Source of the DNA: an uncultured Sutterella sp.
Lineage (GTDB): Bacteria > Pseudomonadota > Gammaproteobacteria > Burkholderiales > Burkholderiaceae_F
Direction: 5' to 3'
NCBI GenBank assembly: GCA_900770335.1
Contig: CAAGKD010000040.1
Location: 1-10,274, forward strand
DNA: 10,274 nt
How positions within the stretch are numbered: position 1 is the stretch's first letter; each line of letters opens with the position of its first letter. Below the pieces are notes generated by a model. That model had not been told where the DNA came from, did not search any database, and was given only the letters and a program-made list of their open reading frames with translations. Made by a program: the position numbers and the translations under genes. Shown one piece after another: positions 1-5,898 of this stretch.

Positions 1-45
1 CGTCCGGGCGCGCGGGCGCCCGGGAGCGGAATGTTCGGGCCTCAT
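1..45 (-). CDS. Start of a downstream gene, probably the second FecCD-type siderophore permease (partial)
   Basis: Only the first 15 codons are in the window, reading MRPEHSAPGRPRART, with no stop before the edge. The ATG overlaps the TGA of the preceding permease in an ATGA arrangement, which is typical of translationally coupled operon genes. A strong Shine-Dalgarno sequence, GGGGAGG, sits six bases upstream. The visible residues are Pro/Arg-rich and identify no family. In FatDC, CeuBC and YclNO type systems the first permease is followed by a second FecCD permease, so that is the expected product. The basic N-terminus would suit a cytoplasmic end before the first membrane helix. The start is well supported. 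The product is inferred only from gene order, and an ATPase or binding protein is also possible. Confidence 0.6.
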   Translation of the reverse strand, partial: MRPEHSAPGRPRART

Positions 46-1163
46 GCCTGGCCTCCCCGTGAGGGCGCTCCCGCTGGGCGGCGGACGCCGAGCACGGCGA
101 GAAGCCCCCGCAGTCCGGGGTTTCGGCGGCCGAAGCGCAGCCGGCACAGGATGAGGCCGATGAAGACGACGCTCCCGGCCGTTCCGGTGATGAGCTCGAT
201 CGGCAGCTCCCATGGCGCGATCACGAGGCGCGCCGCGAGGTCGCTCAGGAGCACGAAGAGTCCGCCCGCAAGGGCCGTGTCCGCGAGCGTGCTCCTGAGG
301 TCGTCGCCCTTGAGGATCGTGATGATGTTGGGCACCACGAGTCCGACGTAGGGGATCGTTCCCGCGACGGACACGACCGCGGCCGTGATCGCCGCGGCGA
401 GCGCGAGGCCGAGCGTCATGACGGCGCCGTAATGGACGCCGAGCCCGCGGGCGAAGTCCCGCCCCATGCCGACGATGTTGAAGCGCCGCGCAAAGATCCA
501 GGCGGCGGCGATGAGCGGAAGCACGAGAAAGACCATCTCGTAGCGCCCGCGCACGATGAGCGAGAAGTGCCCGACGGACCAGGTCGAGAGGGCCTGCGTC
601 ATGCCGAGCGAAAAGGCGAGAAGGTTCGTGACGCCGCCGATGACGCTCGAGAACATGATGCCGATGAGCGGAACCATCACGGGGTCGCGCATGGGATTCC
701 TGAGGGCGAAGGCGACGAAGGCGAGGGTGCCCGCCATCGCGGCCGCGAAGGCGAAGAGCGTGCGGGTGACGAGGGTCGAACCCGGCATGAACGCGAAGGC
801 GACGAGGATGCCGAGCTGCGCGGAGGCGATGGTCGCTCCCGTCGTGGGCGAGACGAACTTGTTGGCGCAGAGCTGCTGCATGATGAGGCCGGCGATCGAG
901 AGCCCTGCACCCGCGAGGATCGTCGCAAGAAGGCGCGGCAGCCGCGAGGCGAGAAGGATCCCGATCGCCTCCGGGTCGCCGGCGATCAGGCTCGTGAGGG
1001 AGACCTCCATGGCGCCCGTGAGAAGCGACGCGACGCTCGCGGCGGCCAGAAGAACGCAGAGAACAGCTGTGGACATGTCATGCGCCGGCGCGGCCGCCCC
1101 GCGCCTCCGGGGCGGCCCCTTCGTCGGGGTGGCGGCGTCGGAGGCGGATGGAGTCGGCCGCAC
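42..1163 (-). CDS. FecCD-family ferric siderophore ABC transporter permease, FatD/CeuB/YclN-like
   Basis: This is an inner-membrane permease moving a ferric siderophore from a periplasmic binding protein into the cytoplasm, powered by an ATPase not in the window. It is a polytopic, very hydrophobic protein. Family landmarks are ASRLPRLL (72-79), IMQQLCANKFVSPTT (94-108), the ATPase-contacting loop around GRDFARGLGVHYG (234-246) and VAGTIPYVGLVVPNI (266-280). The MQQ..NKFVSPTT form is typical of the FatD/CeuB/YclN branch, whose members often serve catecholate-type siderophores. The receptor gene ends 14 bases upstream, so they are probably co-transcribed. The start is uncertain. The GTG at 1163 gives 373 residues with a Pro/Arg-rich leader but no Shine-Dalgarno. 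The ATG at 1076 gives 344 residues and matches the family N-terminus better, also without one. I keep the longer form because the next gene has a similar Pro/Arg-rich leader. A basic C-terminal tail of about 30 residues is longer than usual. Confidence 0.9.
   Translation of the reverse strand: MRPTPSASDAATPTKGPPRRRGAAAPAHDMSTAVLCVLLAAASVASLLTGAMEVSLTSLIAGDPEAIGILLASRLPRLLATILAGAGLSIAGLIMQQLCANKFVSPTTGATIASAQLGILVAFAFMPGSTLVTRTLFAFAAAMAGTLAFVAFALRNPMRDPVMVPLIGIMFSSVIGGVTNLLAFSLGMTQALSTWSVGHFSLIVRGRYEMVFLVLPLIAAAWIFARRFNIVGMGRDFARGLGVHYGAVMTLGLALAAAITAAVVSVAGTIPYVGLVVPNIITILKGDDLRSTLADTALAGGLFVLLSDLAARLVIAPWELPIELITGTAGSVVFIGLILCRLRFGRRNPGLRGLLAVLGVRRPAGAPSRGGQA
52..58 (-). promoter_or_regulatory. 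Ribosome binding site of the downstream partial gene
   Basis: On the minus strand this reads GGGGAGG, six bases before the ATG at 45-43. It lies inside the last codons of the preceding permease. It is the best Shine-Dalgarno match among the starts in this window and is the main evidence that a new gene begins at 45. Confidence 0.65.
1092..1117 (-). repeat. Perfect 10-bp GC inverted repeat between receptor and permease
   Basis: The arms GGCCGCCCCG and CGGGGCGGCC are exactly complementary around a six-base loop, so the mRNA could form a very stable hairpin. No T-run follows on the minus strand, so it is not a standard intrinsic terminator. It lies after the receptor stop and before the alternative permease ATG at 1076. 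If the GTG at 1163 is the true start, it lies within codons 16-24 of the permease. An RNA-stabilising or translation-damping role is possible but inferred. Confidence 0.5.
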
Positions 1164-1177
1164 CGGCCGGGTTGCGG

Positions 1178-3271
1178 TCAGAACGTGTAGGCGTAGGAGA
1201 GCCAGAGATTGCGGCCCTCGATGTAGTCGCGGTAGGCGTTCGCCCAGCTCGAGGCGACCTCGTTGCCCTTGTTGTCAACGCCGTGCGTCCACTCGATGCC
1301 CGTGTCGAAGACGTTGTTGAGCGCGAGCGAGAAGTGGTGCTGCTTCTCCCAGACGTAGTTGACGCCGAGGTCGACCGTCGTGTAGTTCTTGTACTTCTCG
1401 CGGACCGTGGCGCCACGGGTGCGGCTCACCATGGCGTCGGCCTTCGTGGTCGTCTTCACGTACGCGCCGAACCCGCCGTTCTCGTAGTCAAGACGCGTCG
1501 TGAGCGAGTGCCGCGGCAGCTCGTTCGGACGGTCGCCGATCGTCCAGGTCTTCGGCGTGCCTGACTTGATGACGGCGTCCGTGAACGTGTAGCCCGCGTT
1601 GAACGCGAATCCGGCAAAGCGCGCCGTCTGGCCGAGAAGCTCGACGCCGCGGGCGCGGACCTTCGTGAGGTTCACGTCGCGGTAGTAGTTCGTCTTGCCG
1701 ACGGACTCGACGAACTCGGTCGAGAGCATGTTCCTGAAGTTCGTCTGGAAGACGCCGAGGGTGAGCGAGCCCGCGGAGGCGTCCTGCAGCGTCATCGAGA
1801 GCTCGTAGTTCCAGCTCTCCTCGGGCTTGAGGTCCGGGTCGCCGATGTAGCGGTTGTCCGCGCCCGAGGTCGCGACGTAGTACTCGCCGTCAAAGAGGCG
1901 CTTGATCGAGGGCGTCTTGTATCCCGAGGAGACGCCGCCCTTGAAGCTCAGCCGGTCGAAGGGCTTCCAGACGAGGTAGGCGCGCGGCGCGAAGTGCGCG
2001 CCGAAGATGTCGCTCCAGTGGGCTCGTCCGCCGAGCGTCGCGATCCACTCGTCGTTGATGAACCATTCGCCCTCGGCGTAGGCCGCGATCGAGGACTGAT
2101 CGAGGGTCCTGCCCTGGATTTCGCTGCCCTTGGCGGTGTCGAAGCTGTCCTTGTAGAACTCGTATTCGTACTCGAGTCCGCTCGTGAGCGTGGCGTCTCC
2201 CAGGTCGCCGAAGTGAAGGGGCGAGACGAGCTTCGTTGAGACCGTCCAGGCGCCGCTCTTTGTCAGGGGGTCCGAGAGCGACCCCTTTGTCTCGCCCGCC
2301 GTCGCCTTGGCGGAGGACTGGCTCGTGAGCTCGGTCGAGTTCTTGACGAACGCGAGCTCGCGGAACTGCACGAAGGTGTCGAGCGTGCCGAAGTCGAAGC
2401 GTCCCGTGTGGCCCGCGGCGAGCGCGACTTTCTCCCAGGTGCGCACGTTCTTGACCGAATAGGCGCTCGTGTTCATGGCGCCGCCCTCGAAGCGCGAGTA
2501 GTCCGCGTCGACCCAGAGGTCGTTCGAGGGATTGACCGTGAGGTTGAGGCGGGCGCCGAGATTGCCCGTGTAGCCTTCGGAGGGCGAGTGCGAGGCGTAC
2601 TTGCCCGCGGGCGTGAGGATTTCGCTCTTCTCGCGCTTCATGTAGCGGCCGCGCAGCTGCAGGGACGCTGTGTTCTCGACGAGCGGAATGCCGAGCGTGA
2701 CGCCCGTTCCGGTCTGCGAGCCCCAGACGTCGTCGTCAAAGAACTGCTTTCGGCTCACCTCGACCGAGCCCGTGAGCTTGTCGACGTGCTTCTTCGTGAT
2801 GATGTTGACGACGCCGCCCACGGCGTCCGAGCCGTAGGTGACCGAGGCCGGGCCGCGCAGGACCTCGATGCGCTCGATCGCGCCGACAGGCGGCATGAAG
2901 AACCCGCCCGCGTCGAAGCCGTTCGTGATCATGCCGTCGGAGGTGTTCTGCTTCCTGCCGTCGACGAGGATGAGCGTGTACTGCGGGCTGAAGCCGCGGA
3001 TGGAGATCCGCGTGTTGCCCATCTTCGTCTGCGAGATGTCCACGCCCGGGACGTCGCCCACGGCCTGGCCGATGTCGGCGACGGGCTTGGTCATGAGCTC
3101 CTTGTTCGTGATGACGGTGACGCTCGCGGGCGCCTCGGTCGTGTCCTGCGCGTAGCCGGCGGCGGTGACGACGACGTCGGCGGTTTCAAGCGTGTCCGCA
3201 ACGGCCTGCGCAAGCGGCGCAAGGGCGAGGAGCGGGGCCGCGGCGAGCGCGGCGAAACGGTTCGGATGCAT
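1178..3271 (-). CDS. TonB-dependent outer-membrane siderophore receptor, CirA/FepA-like
   Basis: This 697-residue protein is a 22-strand-type outer-membrane receptor that imports a ferric chelate using TonB-ExbBD energy. A signal peptide covers residues 1-23 or 1-25, with likely cleavage after AQA or AVA. A TonB-box-like stretch, ETADVVVTA, follows at 29-37. The plug spans about 47-160 and carries the family signature IERIEVLRGPASVTYGSDA (132-150) followed by VGGVVNIITKK. The rest is barrel, ending in aromatic SYAYTF, as expected for outer-membrane insertion. The length is usual for CirA, FepA and IrgA type receptors. The plug pattern and the neighbouring FatD-like permease favour a catecholate siderophore, but heme or another ligand cannot be excluded. 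The ATG at 3271 is chosen because it gives a complete signal peptide and has GGAG nine bases upstream (3281-3284). It is the first gene of an iron-uptake operon behind a Fur-box promoter. Confidence 0.93.
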   Translation of the reverse strand: MHPNRFAALAAAPLLALAPLAQAVADTLETADVVVTAAGYAQDTTEAPASVTVITNKELMTKPVADIGQAVGDVPGVDISQTKMGNTRISIRGFSPQYTLILVDGRKQNTSDGMITNGFDAGGFFMPPVGAIERIEVLRGPASVTYGSDAVGGVVNIITKKHVDKLTGSVEVSRKQFFDDDVWGSQTGTGVTLGIPLVENTASLQLRGRYMKREKSEILTPAGKYASHSPSEGYTGNLGARLNLTVNPSNDLWVDADYSRFEGGAMNTSAYSVKNVRTWEKVALAAGHTGRFDFGTLDTFVQFRELAFVKNSTELTSQSSAKATAGETKGSLSDPLTKSGAWTVSTKLVSPLHFGDLGDATLTSGLEYEYEFYKDSFDTAKGSEIQGRTLDQSSIAAYAEGEWFINDEWIATLGGRAHWSDIFGAHFAPRAYLVWKPFDRLSFKGGVSSGYKTPSIKRLFDGEYYVATSGADNRYIGDPDLKPEESWNYELSMTLQDASAGSLTLGVFQTNFRNMLSTEFVESVGKTNYYRDVNLTKVRARGVELLGQTARFAGFAFNAGYTFTDAVIKSGTPKTWTIGDRPNELPRHSLTTRLDYENGGFGAYVKTTTKADAMVSRTRGATVREKYKNYTTVDLGVNYVWEKQHHFSLALNNVFDTGIEWTHGVDNKGNEVASSWANAYRDYIEGRNLWLSYAYTF

Positions 3272-3304
3272 CCTGTGTGGCTCCGGAAAAGAGAAGTTTT
3301 GGAT

Positions 3305-3332
3305 TGTATATTACAATGATTTTCATTTGCAA
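3305..3332 (-). promoter_or_regulatory. Sigma70-like promoter of the iron-uptake operon
   Basis: On the minus strand a -35 element TTGCAA (3332-3327) and a -10 element TATACA (3310-3305) are separated by 16 bases. Each matches the consensus at four of six bases. This AT-rich patch stands out sharply in a GC-rich window. Transcription would begin near 3298, giving a short leader of roughly 27 bases before the receptor ATG. The overlapping Fur box supports it as the regulated promoter. Confidence 0.65.
3312..3330 (-). promoter_or_regulatory. Fur box (ferric uptake regulator operator)
   Basis: The minus strand reads GCAAATGAAAATCATTGTA. Compared base by base with the classical 19-bp Fur consensus GATAATGATAATCATTATC it matches at 14 positions, including the whole AATCATT core. 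It covers the spacer and most of the -35 element of the receptor promoter, so iron-loaded Fur bound here would block RNA polymerase. This fits repression of siderophore uptake when iron is plentiful. Confidence 0.8.
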
Positions 3333-3422
3333 CAATAGGAGGGGGAGCGAGGACGCCGCCAGGGAATGGTCGGACCAATATGAATGATTCCTTTGGAACG
3401 CTTCTCCGGGGAGCGTGCAGGG

Positions 3423-3458
3423 AAAAGAAAGGGCGGCGCAGGAAAACCTGCGCTGCCC
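3423..3458 (-). terminator. Intrinsic terminator of the acyl-CoA synthetase gene
   Basis: The arms at 3458-3447 and 3442-3431 form a 12-pair stem around a four-base loop. As minus-strand RNA there is a single A-C mismatch. The stem is followed at once by TTTCTTTT. It lies 62 bases past the synthetase stop and upstream of the receptor promoter, so it separates the two transcription units. On the other strand the stem is complete with one G-U pair but lacks a clean T-run. Confidence 0.8.
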
Positions 3459-3519
3459 GGCTTGAAGAGCGTTTTGCTCCGATCGGAGGCCCTCCCAGGG
3501 AGGATCCTCCGAATCAAGG

Positions 3520-5646
3520 TCACTTCGCGAACGCGGCCGCCGCCTCGGGGTCGAACGCGATGCGCGCGTCGACGGCGATCGGCTCGCCGTCCTTGTCCGA
3601 GATCATGAGCGGGTTGATGTCGAGCTCGCGGACGAACTTCAGGCGATCGGCGAGCTGGCTGATCCTGAGGAGCGTCTCCTCGACCTTGTCCATCTGCGCG
3701 GGCGTGAAGCCGCGGGCGCCCTCGAGGAGCTTGACGCACTTGACCGAATGGACGAGGTCCTTCGCGTCAATGTCCGTCAGGGGGGCGAGGCGGAACGCGA
3801 CGTCCTTGAGGACCTCGACGAAGACGCCGCCGAGGCCGAACATCACCATGGGCCCGAACTGCGGGTCGGTGGCGATGCCGGTGACGAGCTCGCGCTTGCT
3901 CTTGACCATCTCCTGGATGAGAACGCCCTCGAGTCCGTCGATGAGGCCGCGCTCGGTGAGCTTGGCGACGAGGTCGCGGTACTGCTCGCGCAGCTCCTCC
4001 TCCGAGCCGATTCCGACGCGCACGCCGCCCACGTCCGTCTTGTGGGACGTGGTCTTCGAGGTCATCTTCATCACGACCGGGTAGCCGGTGCGGCGGGCGA
4101 CGGCGACGGCCTCGTCCTCGGAGCGGGCCATGCCGCTCCTGCAGATGCGCACGCCCCAGGCGTCGAGGACGTCGAGGGACTCGCGGGTCGTGAGCTCGCG
4201 GCGGCCTTCCGCGGCGGCGCCGCGGAAGATCGCGAGGGCGCGGTCCGCGTCAACGGGCAGGTCCGGAACCGTTCCGACGGGACGCTCCTGCCAGAGGCGC
4301 TGGTCGTTGAGGCGCTTCAATGCGTCTGCGGCCTCCTCGGAGTACATGTAGAAGGGCACGGTGACCCTCATCTCCGAGAGCTCGGCGAAGAACGCGCTCG
4401 TCGTCATGAAGACGCCGACGATGGGCTTTTCGGGGTGCGCGGCGCGGATCTCCATGAGGGCGCGGGCGACGTCGATGTCTCTGAGGCCGAGAAACGGCAG
4501 GTAGATCACCATCACCATGTCGACCGACGGGTCGGCGAGCACCGTCTCGACCGTCTGCCGGTAGTGCTCGAGCGGAGCCGAGGCGATCATGTCGACGGGG
4601 TTCTTGACCGAGGCCGCGGCCGGGAGGAACTCGCGCAGGCGCGCCTTCGTCTCCTCGGAGAGCGGCGCCATGCGCATGCCGTGCCCGCAGACGGCGTCGG
4701 TGGCCATGATGCCCGGGCCGCCCGAGTTCGTGACGATCGCGACGCGGTCACCCTTCGGAATCGGGCAGTTCGAGAACACCTTGGCCGTGGAGAAGAGCTC
4801 CCGGAGCGAGAGCTCGCGGATGACGCCCGACTGCTTCAGAAGCGCGTCCGCCGCACGGTCGCCCCCCGCGAGGGACCCCGTGTGGGACGAGGCCGCCGAG
4901 GCGCCCGCCGCGGAGCGCCCCGCCTTGAGGGCGAGGACGGGCTTCTTCTTCGAGATGCGCGAGGCGAGGGCGCGGAAGTTCGCCGGATTGGCGATCGACT
5001 CCATGTAGAGGAGAATCTGCTTGACGTCCGGGTCGTTCTCCCACTGCTCGAGCGCGGTCTCGGCGTTGACGTCGGCCTGGTTGCCGATCGAGACGAACTG
5101 CGCGAAGCCGACGTTGAGGTCCTTGAGGATGTTGAGAATGCCGCCTCCGAGGGCGCCCGACTGCGAGACGAAGCCGATGTCGCCCGCGACCGGGAGGCTT
5201 TCGGCGAAGCACGCGTCAAGGCGCACGGCCGGGTTCGTGTTGACGACGCCGAGGCAGTTCGGGCCGACCATGCGCATGCCGCAGGCGCGCACGCGCTCAA
5301 GGAGCTCGGCCTCGAGCTTCGCGCCCTCCGCGCCCGTCTCCTTGAAGCCCGCGGAGATCACCACGACGCCGCGGATGCCCTTGGCGTGGCACTCGTCAAT
5401 GGCGGCGAGCACGCGCGAAGCGTTGACGACGATCACGGCGAGGTCGACCCCGTCGGGAAGCTCCGAGACGGACCGGAAGGCTTCGAGCCCCTCGATCACG
5501 CCGCCCTTGGGGTTGACGGGATAAATCGGGCCCTTGAAGCCGTATTCGATGAGGCGCTTCAGAAGATCCGAGCCGATCGTGTGCGGGCGGGTTGAGGCGC
5601 CGACGACGGCGACGGCCCGGGGCTTCAGAATGGAGTCGAGCTGCAT
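3520..5646 (-). CDS. NDP-forming acyl-CoA synthetase (acetate-CoA ligase, ADP-forming type), fused alpha-beta subunits
   Basis: This cytoplasmic enzyme interconverts acyl-CoA, ADP and phosphate with the free acid, CoA and ATP. Family enzymes accept acetate, propionate or larger acids, and the sequence does not fix the substrate. A CoA-binding Rossmann domain (about 1-130) contains AVAVVGAS (11-18), YPVNPKGG (42-49) and VGPNCLGVVN (127-136). A ligase domain follows with SQSGALGGG (161-169) and SSHTGSLAGG (253-262), where His255 fits the phosphorylated catalytic histidine. A C-terminal ATP-grasp domain (about 485-700) has GYPVVMK (521-527), SHKTDVGGV (534-542), MFGLGGVFVE (602-611) and RELDINPLM (673-681). 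At 708 residues it matches fused acetate-CoA ligases and lacks the GNAT domain of Pat/YfiQ protein acetyltransferases. The ATG at 5646 places LDSILKPRAVAVVGAS at the usual N-terminus, with GAGGAAG nine bases upstream. It appears monocistronic, with its own terminator at 3423-3458. Confidence 0.92.
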   Translation of the reverse strand: MQLDSILKPRAVAVVGASTRPHTIGSDLLKRLIEYGFKGPIYPVNPKGGVIEGLEAFRSVSELPDGVDLAVIVVNASRVLAAIDECHAKGIRGVVVISAGFKETGAEGAKLEAELLERVRACGMRMVGPNCLGVVNTNPAVRLDACFAESLPVAGDIGFVSQSGALGGGILNILKDLNVGFAQFVSIGNQADVNAETALEQWENDPDVKQILLYMESIANPANFRALASRISKKKPVLALKAGRSAAGASAASSHTGSLAGGDRAADALLKQSGVIRELSLRELFSTAKVFSNCPIPKGDRVAIVTNSGGPGIMATDAVCGHGMRMAPLSEETKARLREFLPAAASVKNPVDMIASAPLEHYRQTVETVLADPSVDMVMVIYLPFLGLRDIDVARALMEIRAAHPEKPIVGVFMTTSAFFAELSEMRVTVPFYMYSEEAADALKRLNDQRLWQERPVGTVPDLPVDADRALAIFRGAAAEGRRELTTRESLDVLDAWGVRICRSGMARSEDEAVAVARRTGYPVVMKMTSKTTSHKTDVGGVRVGIGSEEELREQYRDLVAKLTERGLIDGLEGVLIQEMVKSKRELVTGIATDPQFGPMVMFGLGGVFVEVLKDVAFRLAPLTDIDAKDLVHSVKCVKLLEGARGFTPAQMDKVEETLLRISQLADRLKFVRELDINPLMISDKDGEPIAVDARIAFDPEAAAAFAK

Positions 5647-5746
5647 GGGAGTGTGCTTCCTCTGGATGGACGGAAAGGCGGGAGCGGCGCGCCGGCGGAA
5701 ATCAAAGGGGATGCCGGAGCGCCCGGGTCACCGGAATGGTGCGTTG

Positions 5747-5775
5747 ATTCTATCGGACCCTTGCGGCGGCCCGCA
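5747..5775 (-). promoter_or_regulatory. Weak candidate promoter of the acyl-CoA synthetase gene
   Basis: The minus strand has TAGAAT (5752-5747), a good -10 match in an otherwise GC-rich spacer. At 17 bases upstream the -35 position reads TGCGGG, which is poor. The start would fall near 5740, leaving a leader of about 95 bases. An activator, or a promoter elsewhere, would be needed if this is wrong. I see no better candidate in 5647-5898. Confidence 0.25.
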
Positions 5776-5795
5776 TCAGGCGGGCGGCTGATGCG
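5772..5795. repeat. 8-bp inverted repeat in the spacer before the acyl-CoA synthetase gene
   Basis: The arms CGCATCAG and CTGATGCG are perfectly complementary around an eight-base GC-rich loop. No T-run follows on the minus strand. The repeat could be a regulator operator, since it touches the weak -35 position of the candidate promoter. It could also be part of a factor-dependent end for the large gene upstream, for which I see no clear intrinsic terminator. Smaller GC-rich inverted repeats, such as ATCGGC...GCCGAT near 5854-5874, occur in the same spacer. Confidence 0.35.
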
Positions 5796-5898
5796 CTGTT
5801 GCGCGGGTTGCGGGCGGGCGATGTCATCGGGACGAACCCGAGGGATCGGCCCGGGCGAAGCCGATTCCCCGGGCATGGCCCCGGCGGACATGACGCGC

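Noticed and set aside
3367..3377. Short inverted repeat TGGTC-G-GACCA upstream of the receptor promoter
   Set aside because: Five-base arms are expected by chance and there is no second copy or known regulator motif to support an operator.
3378..3396. A possible second Fur site around AATCATT on the minus strand upstream of the receptor promoter
   Set aside because: Only the seven-base core matches well; the flanks do not, giving about 8 of 19 positions. Too weak to call.
3499..3510. Palindrome GGAGGATCCTCC just after the synthetase stop
   Set aside because: It has no loop or T-run, so it cannot form a useful terminator hairpin, and a nearby structure at 3423-3458 already fits that role.
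3748..5595. A 615-codon open frame on the plus strand opposite the acyl-CoA synthetase gene
   Set aside because: Its translation is dominated by Arg, Asp, Glu, Val and His runs with no domain. The opposite strand carries a complete recognised enzyme. It is a by-product of high GC and codon bias.
5838..5898. GC-rich inverted repeats just past the stop of the large gene as an intrinsic terminator
   Set aside because: Stems are short with large loops and no T-run follows on the minus strand, so I do not call a terminator here.
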